Shown one piece after another: positions 25,781 to 33,919 of a stretch of DNA of 64,000 bases (positions are counted from its first letter, which is position 1; each line of letters starts with the position of its first letter). Below the pieces are notes generated by a model. That model did not search any database. It was not told the DNA's origin and saw only the letters and a program-made list of their open reading frames with translations. Origin of the DNA: Paraflavitalea soli (GTDB lineage Bacteria > Bacteroidota > Bacteroidia > Chitinophagales > Chitinophagaceae). A program made the translations under genes and the position numbers. The stretch covers positions 4,654,546 through 4,718,545 of the forward strand of contig NZ_CP032157.1 in NCBI RefSeq assembly GCF_003555545.1. The letters are read 5' to 3'.

Positions 25781-25810
25781 CTGTATTCTATATTCTGTAT
25801 CCTGTATTCT
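25781..25810. repeat. CTGTATTCTATATTCTG degenerate repeat
   Basis: Units CTGTATTC/TATATTCTGTATCCTGTATTCT in the gap between the GH105 stop and the CE8 start. Matches, inverted, the kind of repeat at 16381-16425. Confidence 0.55.
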
Positions 25811-27751
25811 CTATTTCACATTTCCAATCAGCCATTTCACGAGGTCAGTAGCTGCTTTGTAGTTCTCAAATTCAGCCGGCAGTTTCCGGCCATCCACATA
25901 TTCATTGTAGAACCAGGGATCACCTACGGCAAATACGGTTCCTTTGCCATACTTGCTGACTGCCATAACAATATCCTTCCCACTGGCATCTTTGAATACG
26001 GCGGTAGCTGGTTGTTTCAGTTCCAGGCTACTGTATTCCTTGATGTAGATCTTCTTCGATGTTTTGAATATCGCATCCTGCGTTGTCGGATAAAAGGCCC
26101 CCTGCTCGTATTGATTGCCCTGTACCCGGTTCAAACTATTCTCATTGAAATGAATGCCAAAGGCAGCACCCAACTGGTTCCAGTGTTCAAACTCTGCATT
26201 GCCCGAATCATTGCCCATGAGCAGGAGCACACCACCCGCCTTTACCCAATCGCTGATGGCTTTTACATCCTGGGGCTGTATGAAGTGGGGGTCCGGTGAT
26301 TCTTTTTTGGTATCCGGATCAACAATAACGTAAATGGAAGCCCCCTTCAGGTTTTGCGCAGTAGGCGCTGTTTCCAGGGAAGCGGTCTTCATACCATGTA
26401 TGCGGAAGATATCGCCCAGCATGGCAAAGCCACCGTAGGTTTTATCATCCCAGGTATAGTGAAAACGCACCTGCGTACCCGTAGCATCTTTTTTCCATTC
26501 ATTGTTGAACCAATAGTCGAGCAATACCGTCTTTCCTTTTCCCAATGCCAGGGTGGGCAGCATTTCAGCTTCCACGGCACACTGAATAAAGGCGCCTATT
26601 CCTTTGGGATCATTAACGATAACGGGCTCGCTCATATAGTAAGCAAAGCTGCCATCGCGGTAAGGATTGCCGCCAAGGCCAGATACTTTTACAGTGCCTT
26701 TCAGGTTGGTTTGTCCGCTGGCATCTGTTTCTATAAATGTTTTAGTGAGACCGGCATATCCTTTTTGTACGGCTGTCAAATAAGTAGCGGGCAGGTAACC
26801 ATTGCGCATACCTTTTGCCAGGGCATATATGAGCATGGAGGAAGCAGAGGCTTCCAGGTAATTGCCTTTTTCATTGGGCATGTCGACGATATCATACCAC
26901 ACACCGGATTTGGGGTCCTGTACTTTTACGACTGCCTTTGCAAAGCGGTTGAGAATGGAGATGATGGTATCGCGACCGGGATGATTGGCCGGAAAGTGAT
27001 CCAGCGCATCTACCATGGCCATACCATACCAACCGAGTGCACGGGCCCAGAAGTGGGGAGAAAGACCAGTCGTCTTATTGGCCCATTTCTGCTGCTTTGA
27101 TTCATCCCAGCCATGGTACAACAAACCGGTTTTGCTATCACGCGCATGACGTTCCATCAATACAAACTGACGGGTAATGTCATTGAAGGCTGTATCCTCA
27201 TGGAATATTTTAGCGTATTCCGCATAAAAAGGTTGTCCCATATACAAGCCATCCAGCCACATTTGCGAAGGATAGATGTTCTTGTGCCAGAAACCACCTT
27301 CGGAAGTACGCGGGTGTGTACGGAGTTGATTGCGCAGCAGGTCGGCTGCCTTTTTGTATTTCTCTTTGCCTGTAACGCGGTAAAGAAAAAGGATCAGTTT
27401 CCCGTTGTTGATGTGATCAATATTGTATTCATCGGGGCGGTAGCCTTTGATGGTACCATCATCCTGCACAAAGAAGTCCATGCTGCGCTGGATATAATCG
27501 TAATAGCGCACATTGGCAGTAGCATTCCAGATGCCTTCCACCCCTTTGAGTATAACCCCCTGGTCGTAGCTCCAGCGGGCGGGGCGATCCGGTGTGAGTG
27601 CAAAAGAATCACTCCATATTTTCATAGCCGTGGCCGCCATTTCCTGTGACCACCTGGTGGCCGGTGTGCTGGACAGCTTTGTGCTGGTTTGGGCCCCCGA
27701 TTGATTGACCAGGAGGACCAGTGAGCACGTGATACCAAGTAAGTGTTTCAT
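25811..27751 (-). CDS. GH105 unsaturated rhamnogalacturonyl/glucuronyl hydrolase with C-terminal extra domain
   Basis: 646 residues with signal peptide (LLGITCSLVLLVNQSGAQ). Residues ~25-420 form the GH105 alpha6/alpha6 barrel: RWSYDQGVILKGVEGIW, DEYNIDHINNGKLILFLYR with the catalytic Asp region, MWLDGLYMGQPFYAEYAK, HGWDESKQQKWANKTTGLSPHFWARALGWYGMAMVDAL and EASASSMLIYALAKG. Residues ~440-646 are an added amidotransferase/DUF4350-like fold (IYVIVDPDTKKE, GGVLLLMGNDSG, YGKGTVFAVGDPWFYNEY) of unknown use, perhaps a binding domain. The enzyme cleaves the unsaturated uronate left by pectate or rhamnogalacturonan lyases, feeding KduI. Confidence 0.88.
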   Translation of the reverse strand: MKHLLGITCSLVLLVNQSGAQTSTKLSSTPATRWSQEMAATAMKIWSDSFALTPDRPARWSYDQGVILKGVEGIWNATANVRYYDYIQRSMDFFVQDDGTIKGYRPDEYNIDHINNGKLILFLYRVTGKEKYKKAADLLRNQLRTHPRTSEGGFWHKNIYPSQMWLDGLYMGQPFYAEYAKIFHEDTAFNDITRQFVLMERHARDSKTGLLYHGWDESKQQKWANKTTGLSPHFWARALGWYGMAMVDALDHFPANHPGRDTIISILNRFAKAVVKVQDPKSGVWYDIVDMPNEKGNYLEASASSMLIYALAKGMRNGYLPATYLTAVQKGYAGLTKTFIETDASGQTNLKGTVKVSGLGGNPYRDGSFAYYMSEPVIVNDPKGIGAFIQCAVEAEMLPTLALGKGKTVLLDYWFNNEWKKDATGTQVRFHYTWDDKTYGGFAMLGDIFRIHGMKTASLETAPTAQNLKGASIYVIVDPDTKKESPDPHFIQPQDVKAISDWVKAGGVLLLMGNDSGNAEFEHWNQLGAAFGIHFNENSLNRVQGNQYEQGAFYPTTQDAIFKTSKKIYIKEYSSLELKQPATAVFKDASGKDIVMAVSKYGKGTVFAVGDPWFYNEYVDGRKLPAEFENYKAATDLVKWLIGNVK

Positions 27752-27791
27752 ATTTCGTGAATCGTTAACGCGCCCTGTGGCGGGGAATAGA

Positions 27792-29447
27792 TTATTTTAA
27801 AGAGACGCTCTTTTCCGAAGCGCCGAATTCATATTGTATTTTCTGTTTGGCTTTGGAAGCATCGGTATTGGTAATGGCTATTTTACCGGTACGGTCGCCA
27901 CCGATACGGAATAACAGGTCCGCCCCATCCTTGTAGAGGAGCTTATTAAAAGTAAGGTTATCGCTGTTAAGCACATCCACCACGGGATTGCTCTCTTTGG
28001 TAATAAGCGTAATGTTATTGAACGCAATACCGCTTGCCTCACTGCAATCAATGCCTTTATTGGCCTGTATAACCATGTTCTCCAGCCGGATGTTCTTAAT
28101 GTGCATTTCAGGCAGACCACGGATGAAGATGCCTTTTTCTGCGCCATTGCAAACCACATTGCTCACATAGATGTCCCTGAATACAGGCGTGCCTTCTGTG
28201 ACGGGCAACAGCTCTACTTTGGGCGCATCACGTTTTTCACCCGTCAGTGGTACGGGGTCTTTGGCCATGTAATACATATCGAACAGGATGGCCTCACCGG
28301 GAATATCTTTCATGTAGATATCTTTGATATAGATATTCTCCACTACTCCACCCCGTCCACGCGTGGTTTTGAACCGAAGGCCAATATCAGTACCTATGAA
28401 GGTGCAATTGCTTACATGAATATTGCGTGCCCCGCCACTCATTTCACTGCCCACCACAAAGCCGCCATGGGCGTGGTACACGATGCAGTTGCGAATGATA
28501 ACATTCTCCGTAGGCATGCCTCTCTGGCGACCCGCCTCATCACGGCCACTTTTCATACACAGGGCGTCATCACCTACATCGAACGTGGAATTCTCGATGA
28601 GCACATTCTTACAGCTCTCCACATCAATACCATCGCCATTCTGGGCATACCAGGGGTTTTTGACAGTTACATTGCGCACAGTGAGGTGCTCACTCATAAT
28701 GGGGTGCAGACACCAGGCAGGAGAATTTTGTATGATAACCCCTTCGAGGAGTATTTTTTTGCATCTGGTAAGCACCAGGAGGTTGGGGCGCAGGAAATCT
28801 TTCACAGAATCATAGAAGGCCGGTGTTTTACCGGGCTCTATTACCCCGGGATTCTTCAGCTGTGACCCTTTAAGGGCTTTTGCCGAAGGATACCAGGTAC
28901 GCCCATCAGTACTGATACCGCCGGAGGCTACGAGTTTCTTCCACTGGCTTTCCGTCAGCTTATCTTTCTTCACCATTCTCCAGGCATCGCCATTGGCATC
29001 AATAATGCCGGAGCCGGTAATAGCAATGTTCTGTTGTCCTTCTGCAGAAATAGGCGATTGATTGCGCATCTGCGGCAGCCCTTCCCAGTTACCCTCCACA
29101 AGCGGATACTGGTTAAAATCGTCTGTAAACTGCAATACAGCTCCTTTTTGGAGATGCAGGTTCACATTGCTTTTCAGCACAATAGGGCCTGTATTCCATA
29201 AGCCGGCAGGGACCAACACTACGCCGCCGCCTTTTTTGTTGCAGGCATCTATTGCTTTGTTGATGGATACCGTATTGAGAGCAATACCGTCGGCTTTGCC
29301 GCCATATGTAAGAATGTTACATGTATCTTTTCGAAAGACAGGTGATTCAATTGTAGGCAGTACCTGCGCGGTGAGCTGGGTTCCTTGTAAAACAGCCGCT
29401 GCCAGAAAGGTCAAAACTGGTATGTGCAGGGAGGTCTTTTTCATCAT
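27792..29447 (-). CDS. GH28 polygalacturonase (exo-type, periplasmic)
   Basis: 551 residues from the ATG at 29447 (second Met codon follows at once); the open frame to 29480 adds a poor start before the signal peptide (TSLHIPVLTFLAAAVLQGTQLTAQ). Beta-helix with GH28 motifs: AQNGDGIDVESCKN (catalytic Asp), GDDALCMKSGRD (Asp pair), VVGSEMSGG (the GHG region) and RFKTTRGRGG (R-x-K). The PehX/YteR-like large form suggests an exo-acting or rhamnogalacturonan-directed enzyme. First gene of the eleven-gene uronate operon, with a recognisable promoter at 29542-29572. Confidence 0.9.
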   Translation of the reverse strand: MMKKTSLHIPVLTFLAAAVLQGTQLTAQVLPTIESPVFRKDTCNILTYGGKADGIALNTVSINKAIDACNKKGGGVVLVPAGLWNTGPIVLKSNVNLHLQKGAVLQFTDDFNQYPLVEGNWEGLPQMRNQSPISAEGQQNIAITGSGIIDANGDAWRMVKKDKLTESQWKKLVASGGISTDGRTWYPSAKALKGSQLKNPGVIEPGKTPAFYDSVKDFLRPNLLVLTRCKKILLEGVIIQNSPAWCLHPIMSEHLTVRNVTVKNPWYAQNGDGIDVESCKNVLIENSTFDVGDDALCMKSGRDEAGRQRGMPTENVIIRNCIVYHAHGGFVVGSEMSGGARNIHVSNCTFIGTDIGLRFKTTRGRGGVVENIYIKDIYMKDIPGEAILFDMYYMAKDPVPLTGEKRDAPKVELLPVTEGTPVFRDIYVSNVVCNGAEKGIFIRGLPEMHIKNIRLENMVIQANKGIDCSEASGIAFNNITLITKESNPVVDVLNSDNLTFNKLLYKDGADLLFRIGGDRTGKIAITNTDASKAKQKIQYEFGASEKSVSLK

Positions 29448-29541
29448 GAACAGATCAATCGCACGGTTAATATTCATCAATAATTTAATTTGACAGGCAT
29501 GAAAACTGTCCGGGCACGTGTACGTACCCAGTTTTCCACAA

Positions 29542-29572
29542 CAATTGTAAACAGATATTCAGTATTAACGAA
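29542..29572 (-). promoter_or_regulatory. Promoter of the uronate operon
   Basis: On the minus strand: TTCG, 19-nt spacer, TACAATTG. This fits the Bacteroidota form (TTG - 19 to 21 - TAnnTTTG) with mismatches. The same elements at the same spacing precede SusC1 (48812-48842). Transcript start would be near 29535, giving a leader of about 88 nt. Confidence 0.65.
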
Positions 29573-29589
29573 CTCATTTCCATTGTTTT

Positions 29590-29620
29590 TTTACGCAAAC
29601 GTTGCCGAAAGCGTTTTCGG
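29590..29620. promoter_or_regulatory. Candidate LacI-type operators upstream of the uronate promoter
   Basis: TTTACGCAAACGTT (29590-29603) matches 48860-48873 at 13 of 14 positions and at the same distance from the promoter. It runs into CCGAAAGCGTTTTCGG (29605-29620), a near-perfect palindrome with a central CG, the form most LacI-family operators take. Both sites lie upstream of the -33 element, a position more usual for activation. Confidence 0.55.
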
Positions 29621-30003
29621 ATTTCAGAACCGGAAAACCGGCTCCCAGGTTTCGCGTCTTTCCCGCCTAAGTAATTGATAACCCCAAATTTCGGAAGCCC
29701 GGGGCATCGATCGGAAAGCCACAATAGCCGATCAGTAAGCCTGGTATTCATTGGGAGAGCAATAACGGCCAGGGAGACCGGCTTTTCGCCGGGCCTTGGC
29801 CGCGTTTGTTGGCTATATATCCTGGTACCCACCCGCTCAGGCTGTGTTCCGCCCGACACTCACAACCCGTAGCTCGTAGCTATTTCCCTGGTCGCAATAC
29901 ACCTCTGTTTTGTCGTTTTTACCCAGTTCCTGGTATTCTGGCCCGCCGTATGTTTGCTTTGTCAAACGAAAATCAAAAACACACTCTTCTAAAAAGTAAT
30001 AAC
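29621..30003. other. Non-coding gap before the AHSA1 gene
   Basis: 383 bp. The open frames here are composition artefacts without good starts. A perfect TATGTTTG (-7) at 29949-29956 lies about 48 nt before the AHSA1 start and probably drives it; the -33 element is weak. GC-rich imperfect inverted repeats (CCGGCTTTTCGCCGGG near 29779) may end antisense transcripts. Confidence 0.55.
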
Positions 30004-30429
30004 ATGGAAACAAAGAACAGAACAGCAATCACGATCGAAGCAACAGTTAAAGCTCCTGTAGAAAAAGTATGGGAATATTTTAACGGCCCTGAGCACATTG
30101 TTAACTGGGCTTTTGCCTCTGAAGACTGGCACGCCCCTAAAGCTACTAATGACTTACGTGTTGATGGACAATTCTCCACCACTATGGCCGCCAAAGATGG
30201 TAGTTTCAGCTTTGATTTTGGCGGTGTTTACACAGCCGTGATTGAGCATAAGCTGATCGAATACACACTGGGTGATGGCAGAAAAGTAAAAGTCACTTTC
30301 ACTAGCCAGGGCAATGAGACCAAAGTGGTGGAAACATTTGAAGCAGAAGACACACACTCCATAGAAATGCAACGGGGCGGCTGGCAGGCTATCCTGGATA
30401 ATTTTAAGAAGTATACGGAGACTAAGTAA
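30004..30429 (+). CDS. AHSA1/SRPBCC-domain protein
   Basis: 141 residues from the ATG at 30004; the in-frame extension to 29806 is not credible because a -7 box lies between. START/Bet v1-like fold: ITIEATVKAPVEKVWEYFNGPEHIVNWAFASEDWHAP at the start, VKVTFTSQGNETKVVETFEAE in the middle and GGWQAILDNFKKYTE at the end, the pattern of the Aha1-homologue family often used for small hydrophobic ligands. Cytoplasmic. Stands alone, ended by the terminator at 30507-30537. Ligand unknown. Confidence 0.9.
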   Translation: METKNRTAITIEATVKAPVEKVWEYFNGPEHIVNWAFASEDWHAPKATNDLRVDGQFSTTMAAKDGSFSFDFGGVYTAVIEHKLIEYTLGDGRKVKVTFTSQGNETKVVETFEAEDTHSIEMQRGGWQAILDNFKKYTETK

Positions 30430-30506
30430 GGAATAAGGAGTTAGGTATTAGCTGTTAGGTGTTGGCATTTTAGCTGATAAAACTTGGCAATTCATACATA
30501 AGTTAT

Positions 30507-30537
30507 AAAAAGGAGAGGACGTTGGTCTCTCCTTTTT
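30507..30537. terminator. Bidirectional terminator
   Basis: Arms AAAAAGGAGAG (30507-30517) and CTCTCCTTTTT (30527-30537), extended inward by GAC/GTC with one bulge, followed by a T-run. Between the convergent AHSA1 and peptidase genes. A TTAGCTGTTAG-type repeat (30439-30476) lies just before it. Confidence 0.88.
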
Positions 30538-30614
30538 TCTTTACACCTGCTCCAGGCATAATTTTGCGCAAAGGGCAAACATGCACAGCAAAAAATTCTA
30601 TGACAGCAAGAATC

Positions 30615-31394
30615 TTACAATGGTTCAAAGGTGTAAACAACCCTTAACTTATTGTCATCCGGTCTGAGAAACCCTTTGTAAAAATCGTACCATCCGTCGG
30701 TAGGTCCTCCCTGCCCCTGATTCAGGTGTACTTTAAACTGCCCCTTTTCATAACAATACGCATCAACAATTACAGAGTGTCCAAAATCCTTCAGATTGGC
30801 AAAGTGTAAATAAACAGGCCTTTTGTTATTCAACTCCTCGTATATGATCGCTTCCAGTTTGCCCTGAGTATAGGGCAAAACATTCTTCCAGGAGATATAT
30901 CTTTTAACCCTGGCCCTGAAGTGGCTTTCAAATAATGTTGGCGATGGAAGCTTATCCATATTGTTACCCGTTCCAAAGTCCTTTTTGATGACCAGGGCGG
31001 CATAATAATTATACTTTGAGAGTTGCTCAATGACAGGCTTGGGTGTTGTGCTGTCTATCTGTGGAGCAAACAGGCTGAGGTCAAACCTGAAACCATCCAG
31101 GTCTTCATTAATATGAAACCCTTTGGAGGAGGTGTACACTACTTTCCCATGGGGTACAAGCTTATGGTAGTAGGCGAGCTGGGCCAGGGCTGTACCCCAA
31201 CAACCAATTCTTGAACTATCGGGCGTGCAAAGCTGGAACCCACCCATTTGCTGCCAATGGGTAGTGGTGAGGCCCTGATCGTTGGCCGTACAAGCTGATC
31301 TATCGGGGAAAAAGAAAAGAGAGGTGCTGAGCAATAGGTATACTGCCAGGCTAAGAGCCAGGATCACAGCTGTAATTTTCAAGGCTTTCTTCAT
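30615..31394 (-). CDS. Membrane-anchored or exported C10-like cysteine peptidase
   Basis: 259 residues. An N-terminal hydrophobic helix (ITAVILALSLAVYLLLSTSLFFF) anchors or exports it. The papain-like core has GCWGTALAQLAYYHK with the likely nucleophile C65 (streptopain-type peptidases have GC-x3-A-x-AQ) and GHSVIVDAY with the likely catalytic His, H206; HLNQGQGGPTDGWYDF follows as the usual Gly/Trp loop. Fits family C10 (streptopain/interpain) but is short and lacks the long propeptide. Extracytoplasmic. Single gene, downstream of a 7TM-AraC regulator on the same strand; a link is possible. Confidence 0.7.
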   Translation of the reverse strand: MKKALKITAVILALSLAVYLLLSTSLFFFPDRSACTANDQGLTTTHWQQMGGFQLCTPDSSRIGCWGTALAQLAYYHKLVPHGKVVYTSSKGFHINEDLDGFRFDLSLFAPQIDSTTPKPVIEQLSKYNYYAALVIKKDFGTGNNMDKLPSPTLFESHFRARVKRYISWKNVLPYTQGKLEAIIYEELNNKRPVYLHFANLKDFGHSVIVDAYCYEKGQFKVHLNQGQGGPTDGWYDFYKGFLRPDDNKLRVVYTFEPL

Positions 31395-31507
31395 TCGTTT
31401 TTTTCCAAAATAACAGCCTGCCTGAAAGCTGTTATTCTCAAAATACGTTTTGAGCGTACTTTTTATTCGTCTGCTGCCGGTGCATAATCTAATTATAATG
31501 CAACCAG

Positions 31508-32698
31508 TTATGCATCAGGAAATTGTTGATGGAAGTATTCTTTGGGAGAAACACCGACACTTGCTTTGAAAATCCTGTAAAAGCTGGCTTCCGAGTTAAA
31601 ACCGCATTCATAGGCTATACCGAGAATAGAGAACCGGCTGGAGCGGGGATCACGCAACCTGGCTTTTACTTCTTCTACCCGGTAGTCATTGATAAGGTTC
31701 CGGAAAGTTTTCCGAAAGGAGTGGTTGATCACTGCCGATACAATGGCAACAGGCATATTGACCTCTTTGGCCAGTTTCTGCACACTCAGCTCAGGATCAA
31801 GGTAGAGCTTCCTGGCCTCCAGGGCTTCCAGAATGGCATGGTGTGCGCGCTTGCTTTTGCCCTCCGTAAGCTGCATTCCTTTGACAGTAACGTCAACAGG
31901 TAATTCTTCTGTAACATCTGGTAATGTACTGTCTGCTATGGGTGCCTGGGCCAGAACAGTCATTTGCTTATCCTGCAGGAGATAACCCCTGAAGCCCAGG
32001 TAATAGATCAATACAGACAAGTATCCAAAGAATAGTTGCCAGTGAATAAAATACCGTCCGCCGTATTGAAAAAACCGGTCCAGTATGATACTGACTGCCA
32101 ATGCAGCAATCAAAACTCCCAATAAAAACAGCGTGTTCTTTAACCATGAATAGATGGGATATCCGGTATCAGAAATATTGTTGTTGAGCCAACGCCTGTA
32201 GCGCACAACGAGGCGCAGGGAAAGTACCCAATATACCAGGGCCAACACGATAGAAAGAATATCTTCCGTTTCTTTTACCTCATTGAAGTAAAGACGATTG
32301 GCAATAACATCTTTAGCTGCCAGGTCCTTCACCGGGAGTACAACAATGTACACGCCTATTGAATAGGCCAGGGATATGGCAAAAGGAATGAAGTGAAGCG
32401 CATGCTTCTTGCTCAGCTTTAGCCCAGGCTGTGTGAGCGACAAGGTGTAGAGCCAAAGCAAGGGTTGTATGGCCAGGTCAAATGCAAGTGGCAAATACCG
32501 GAAGGCCTGGGTTTGCCAAAGCCCGGTGGTGTGTATCAGTATTTTTATACACAGGCAATTAAAGACAACGATAACAAAAGATAAAAGGAGCTTGTTGAGG
32601 TTACGTATTTTGTGAAGCCATATCAATCCCGCAATTACAGCTCCCTGAACGATGCCTATCAGGACCAATACTTCGAAAATGGTAAAGCGCCATTTCAA
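31508..32698 (-). CDS. 7TM-type AraC-family regulator
   Basis: 396 residues. Residues 1-235 hold about seven hydrophobic helices; residues ~285-396 are an AraC HTH domain (LSVQKLAKEVNMPVAIVSAVINHSFRKTF, RFSILGIAYECGFNSEASFYRIFKASVGVSPKEYF). This membrane-sensor AraC form is common in Bacteroidota and thought to pass a periplasmic or membrane signal to DNA. Target unknown; the C10-like peptidase lies 113 nt downstream on the same strand. The Sel1-repeat gene ends 3 nt before its start, so the two are one transcript. Confidence 0.88.
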   Translation of the reverse strand: MKWRFTIFEVLVLIGIVQGAVIAGLIWLHKIRNLNKLLLSFVIVVFNCLCIKILIHTTGLWQTQAFRYLPLAFDLAIQPLLWLYTLSLTQPGLKLSKKHALHFIPFAISLAYSIGVYIVVLPVKDLAAKDVIANRLYFNEVKETEDILSIVLALVYWVLSLRLVVRYRRWLNNNISDTGYPIYSWLKNTLFLLGVLIAALAVSIILDRFFQYGGRYFIHWQLFFGYLSVLIYYLGFRGYLLQDKQMTVLAQAPIADSTLPDVTEELPVDVTVKGMQLTEGKSKRAHHAILEALEARKLYLDPELSVQKLAKEVNMPVAIVSAVINHSFRKTFRNLINDYRVEEVKARLRDPRSSRFSILGIAYECGFNSEASFYRIFKASVGVSPKEYFHQQFPDA

Positions 32699-32701
32699 TG
32701 G

Positions 32702-33712
32702 TTACTTATTTAGCTCCTGCTTTATCTGGGCGAGCTGTTCTTCATAATCGCCTTCTGCCTGGGCATCCGGGTCGTCTTCATCCAGGTAACTGCTATTGAC
32801 TTCCCGGGAAGCTTCATTGGCTTCTGTCAGTAATTGCAGGGCCAGTTCGAGGTTTTTGGCTACCCCTGTGCCTTCATAGTAACAGAAGGCCAGGTCACTT
32901 TTAGCAGCGGTATATCCCAGTTCACTTGCTTGCTGGGTAAGCGTGAATGCACGTACAGGATCGGGTTCTATTCCATCGATACCTGTTCTATAAATAGCGC
33001 CTTCTTTCCACCAGGCCCAGGCTGCATTGATATTGTATTGCTGCATGAGGTGCAGCTTTTCCAGCGCCAGGGCTATTTTAGCCGGGTATTCATCGATGAT
33101 GAAATCAGCCAATTCTTTCAGGTCCGCTGTTTCGCCGCCTTCAATGGCCAGGGTACGCCATTTTATGACCTCATCTTTTTCGCTGGTATTGAAATAATAA
33201 TGATTGGCCAGTTCGTGACAGGCCCTTGCATCGCCTTTTTCGGCGAGGTCCTTAAACAATTGCTGGCTCACCTGGTCGATCTCTTCGGAACCGCGCTCGT
33301 CATATACCGCCAGGGCCAGTTCAAGCGCTATCCAATAGAGACTACCCGGGCATTCGGCATATTGATCAATAAGCGGTTGGTATTCCTTTATCTTCCCCTC
33401 CCTCATTTTGGAGGTGATCTTGTAGATATCTTTTTTGTTCAGGAGTTCACTCAATGAAAAGTTGTTCAAGGCAGTGCCCCTTTCGTCGATCAAAAAGATA
33501 GGGGTCTGTATGGTAAGGGGATCATTCGCCAGCCTGTACAGGAATTGCTGATGGGCATTGGAGGCCAGGGAAATAAATTGCCTTCCCAGCACCTCTTTTT
33601 CGTGTTGTTGCGCCGGATCAAATGTCCAAACATCAATACCGTCATCTACTGAGACCGCATTCCCTCCCTGTATTGCTGTAATTATTTCCTTCATTTTGGC
33701 CTGATCTACCAT
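32702..33712 (-). CDS. Sel1-like repeat protein
   Basis: 336 residues, cytoplasmic, no signal. Sel1/TPR-like helical pairs are visible: GDARACHELANHYYFNTSEKDEVIKWRTLAIEGG, YRTGIDGIEPDPVRAFTLTQQASELGYTAAKSDLAFCYYEGTGVAKNLELALQLLTEA. The last match is a text-book Sel1 unit. The N-terminal ~110 residues match nothing I know. The C-terminal tail is acidic (YLDEDDPDAQAEGDYEE). Role: protein-protein interaction, partner unknown. It is in one transcript with the AraC regulator. Confidence 0.82.
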   Translation of the reverse strand: MVDQAKMKEIITAIQGGNAVSVDDGIDVWTFDPAQQHEKEVLGRQFISLASNAHQQFLYRLANDPLTIQTPIFLIDERGTALNNFSLSELLNKKDIYKITSKMREGKIKEYQPLIDQYAECPGSLYWIALELALAVYDERGSEEIDQVSQQLFKDLAEKGDARACHELANHYYFNTSEKDEVIKWRTLAIEGGETADLKELADFIIDEYPAKIALALEKLHLMQQYNINAAWAWWKEGAIYRTGIDGIEPDPVRAFTLTQQASELGYTAAKSDLAFCYYEGTGVAKNLELALQLLTEANEASREVNSSYLDEDDPDAQAEGDYEEQLAQIKQELNK

Positions 33713-33919
33713 AAAGCGTTGTATAGAAGTTAAATATAGTAGCCTTATGGTAAAAAACCTCCGTTTATTATTTTTTTGGCGCTATTATCTTTTAAGGTCG
33801 CCGGCCCTGCTTAGGCTGGCTCCCCTCCACCAGGCCATTTATATTGATTAGTAAGGCAATTAAGCTGATTAGCGTTCTCTATAGAGCTTGTATCTTTCGG
33901 GCAACGACTATTACTTCAT

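Noticed and set aside
29485-29859. Open frame of 124 codons (minus strand) before the AHSA1 gene
   Set aside because: It runs through the uronate promoter and its operators, has many rare-looking residues and no domain; it is read-through of a non-coding stretch.
29806-30003. Longer start for the AHSA1 protein
   Set aside because: A perfect -7 box (TATGTTTG) lies within this stretch and the START fold begins right after the ATG at 30004.
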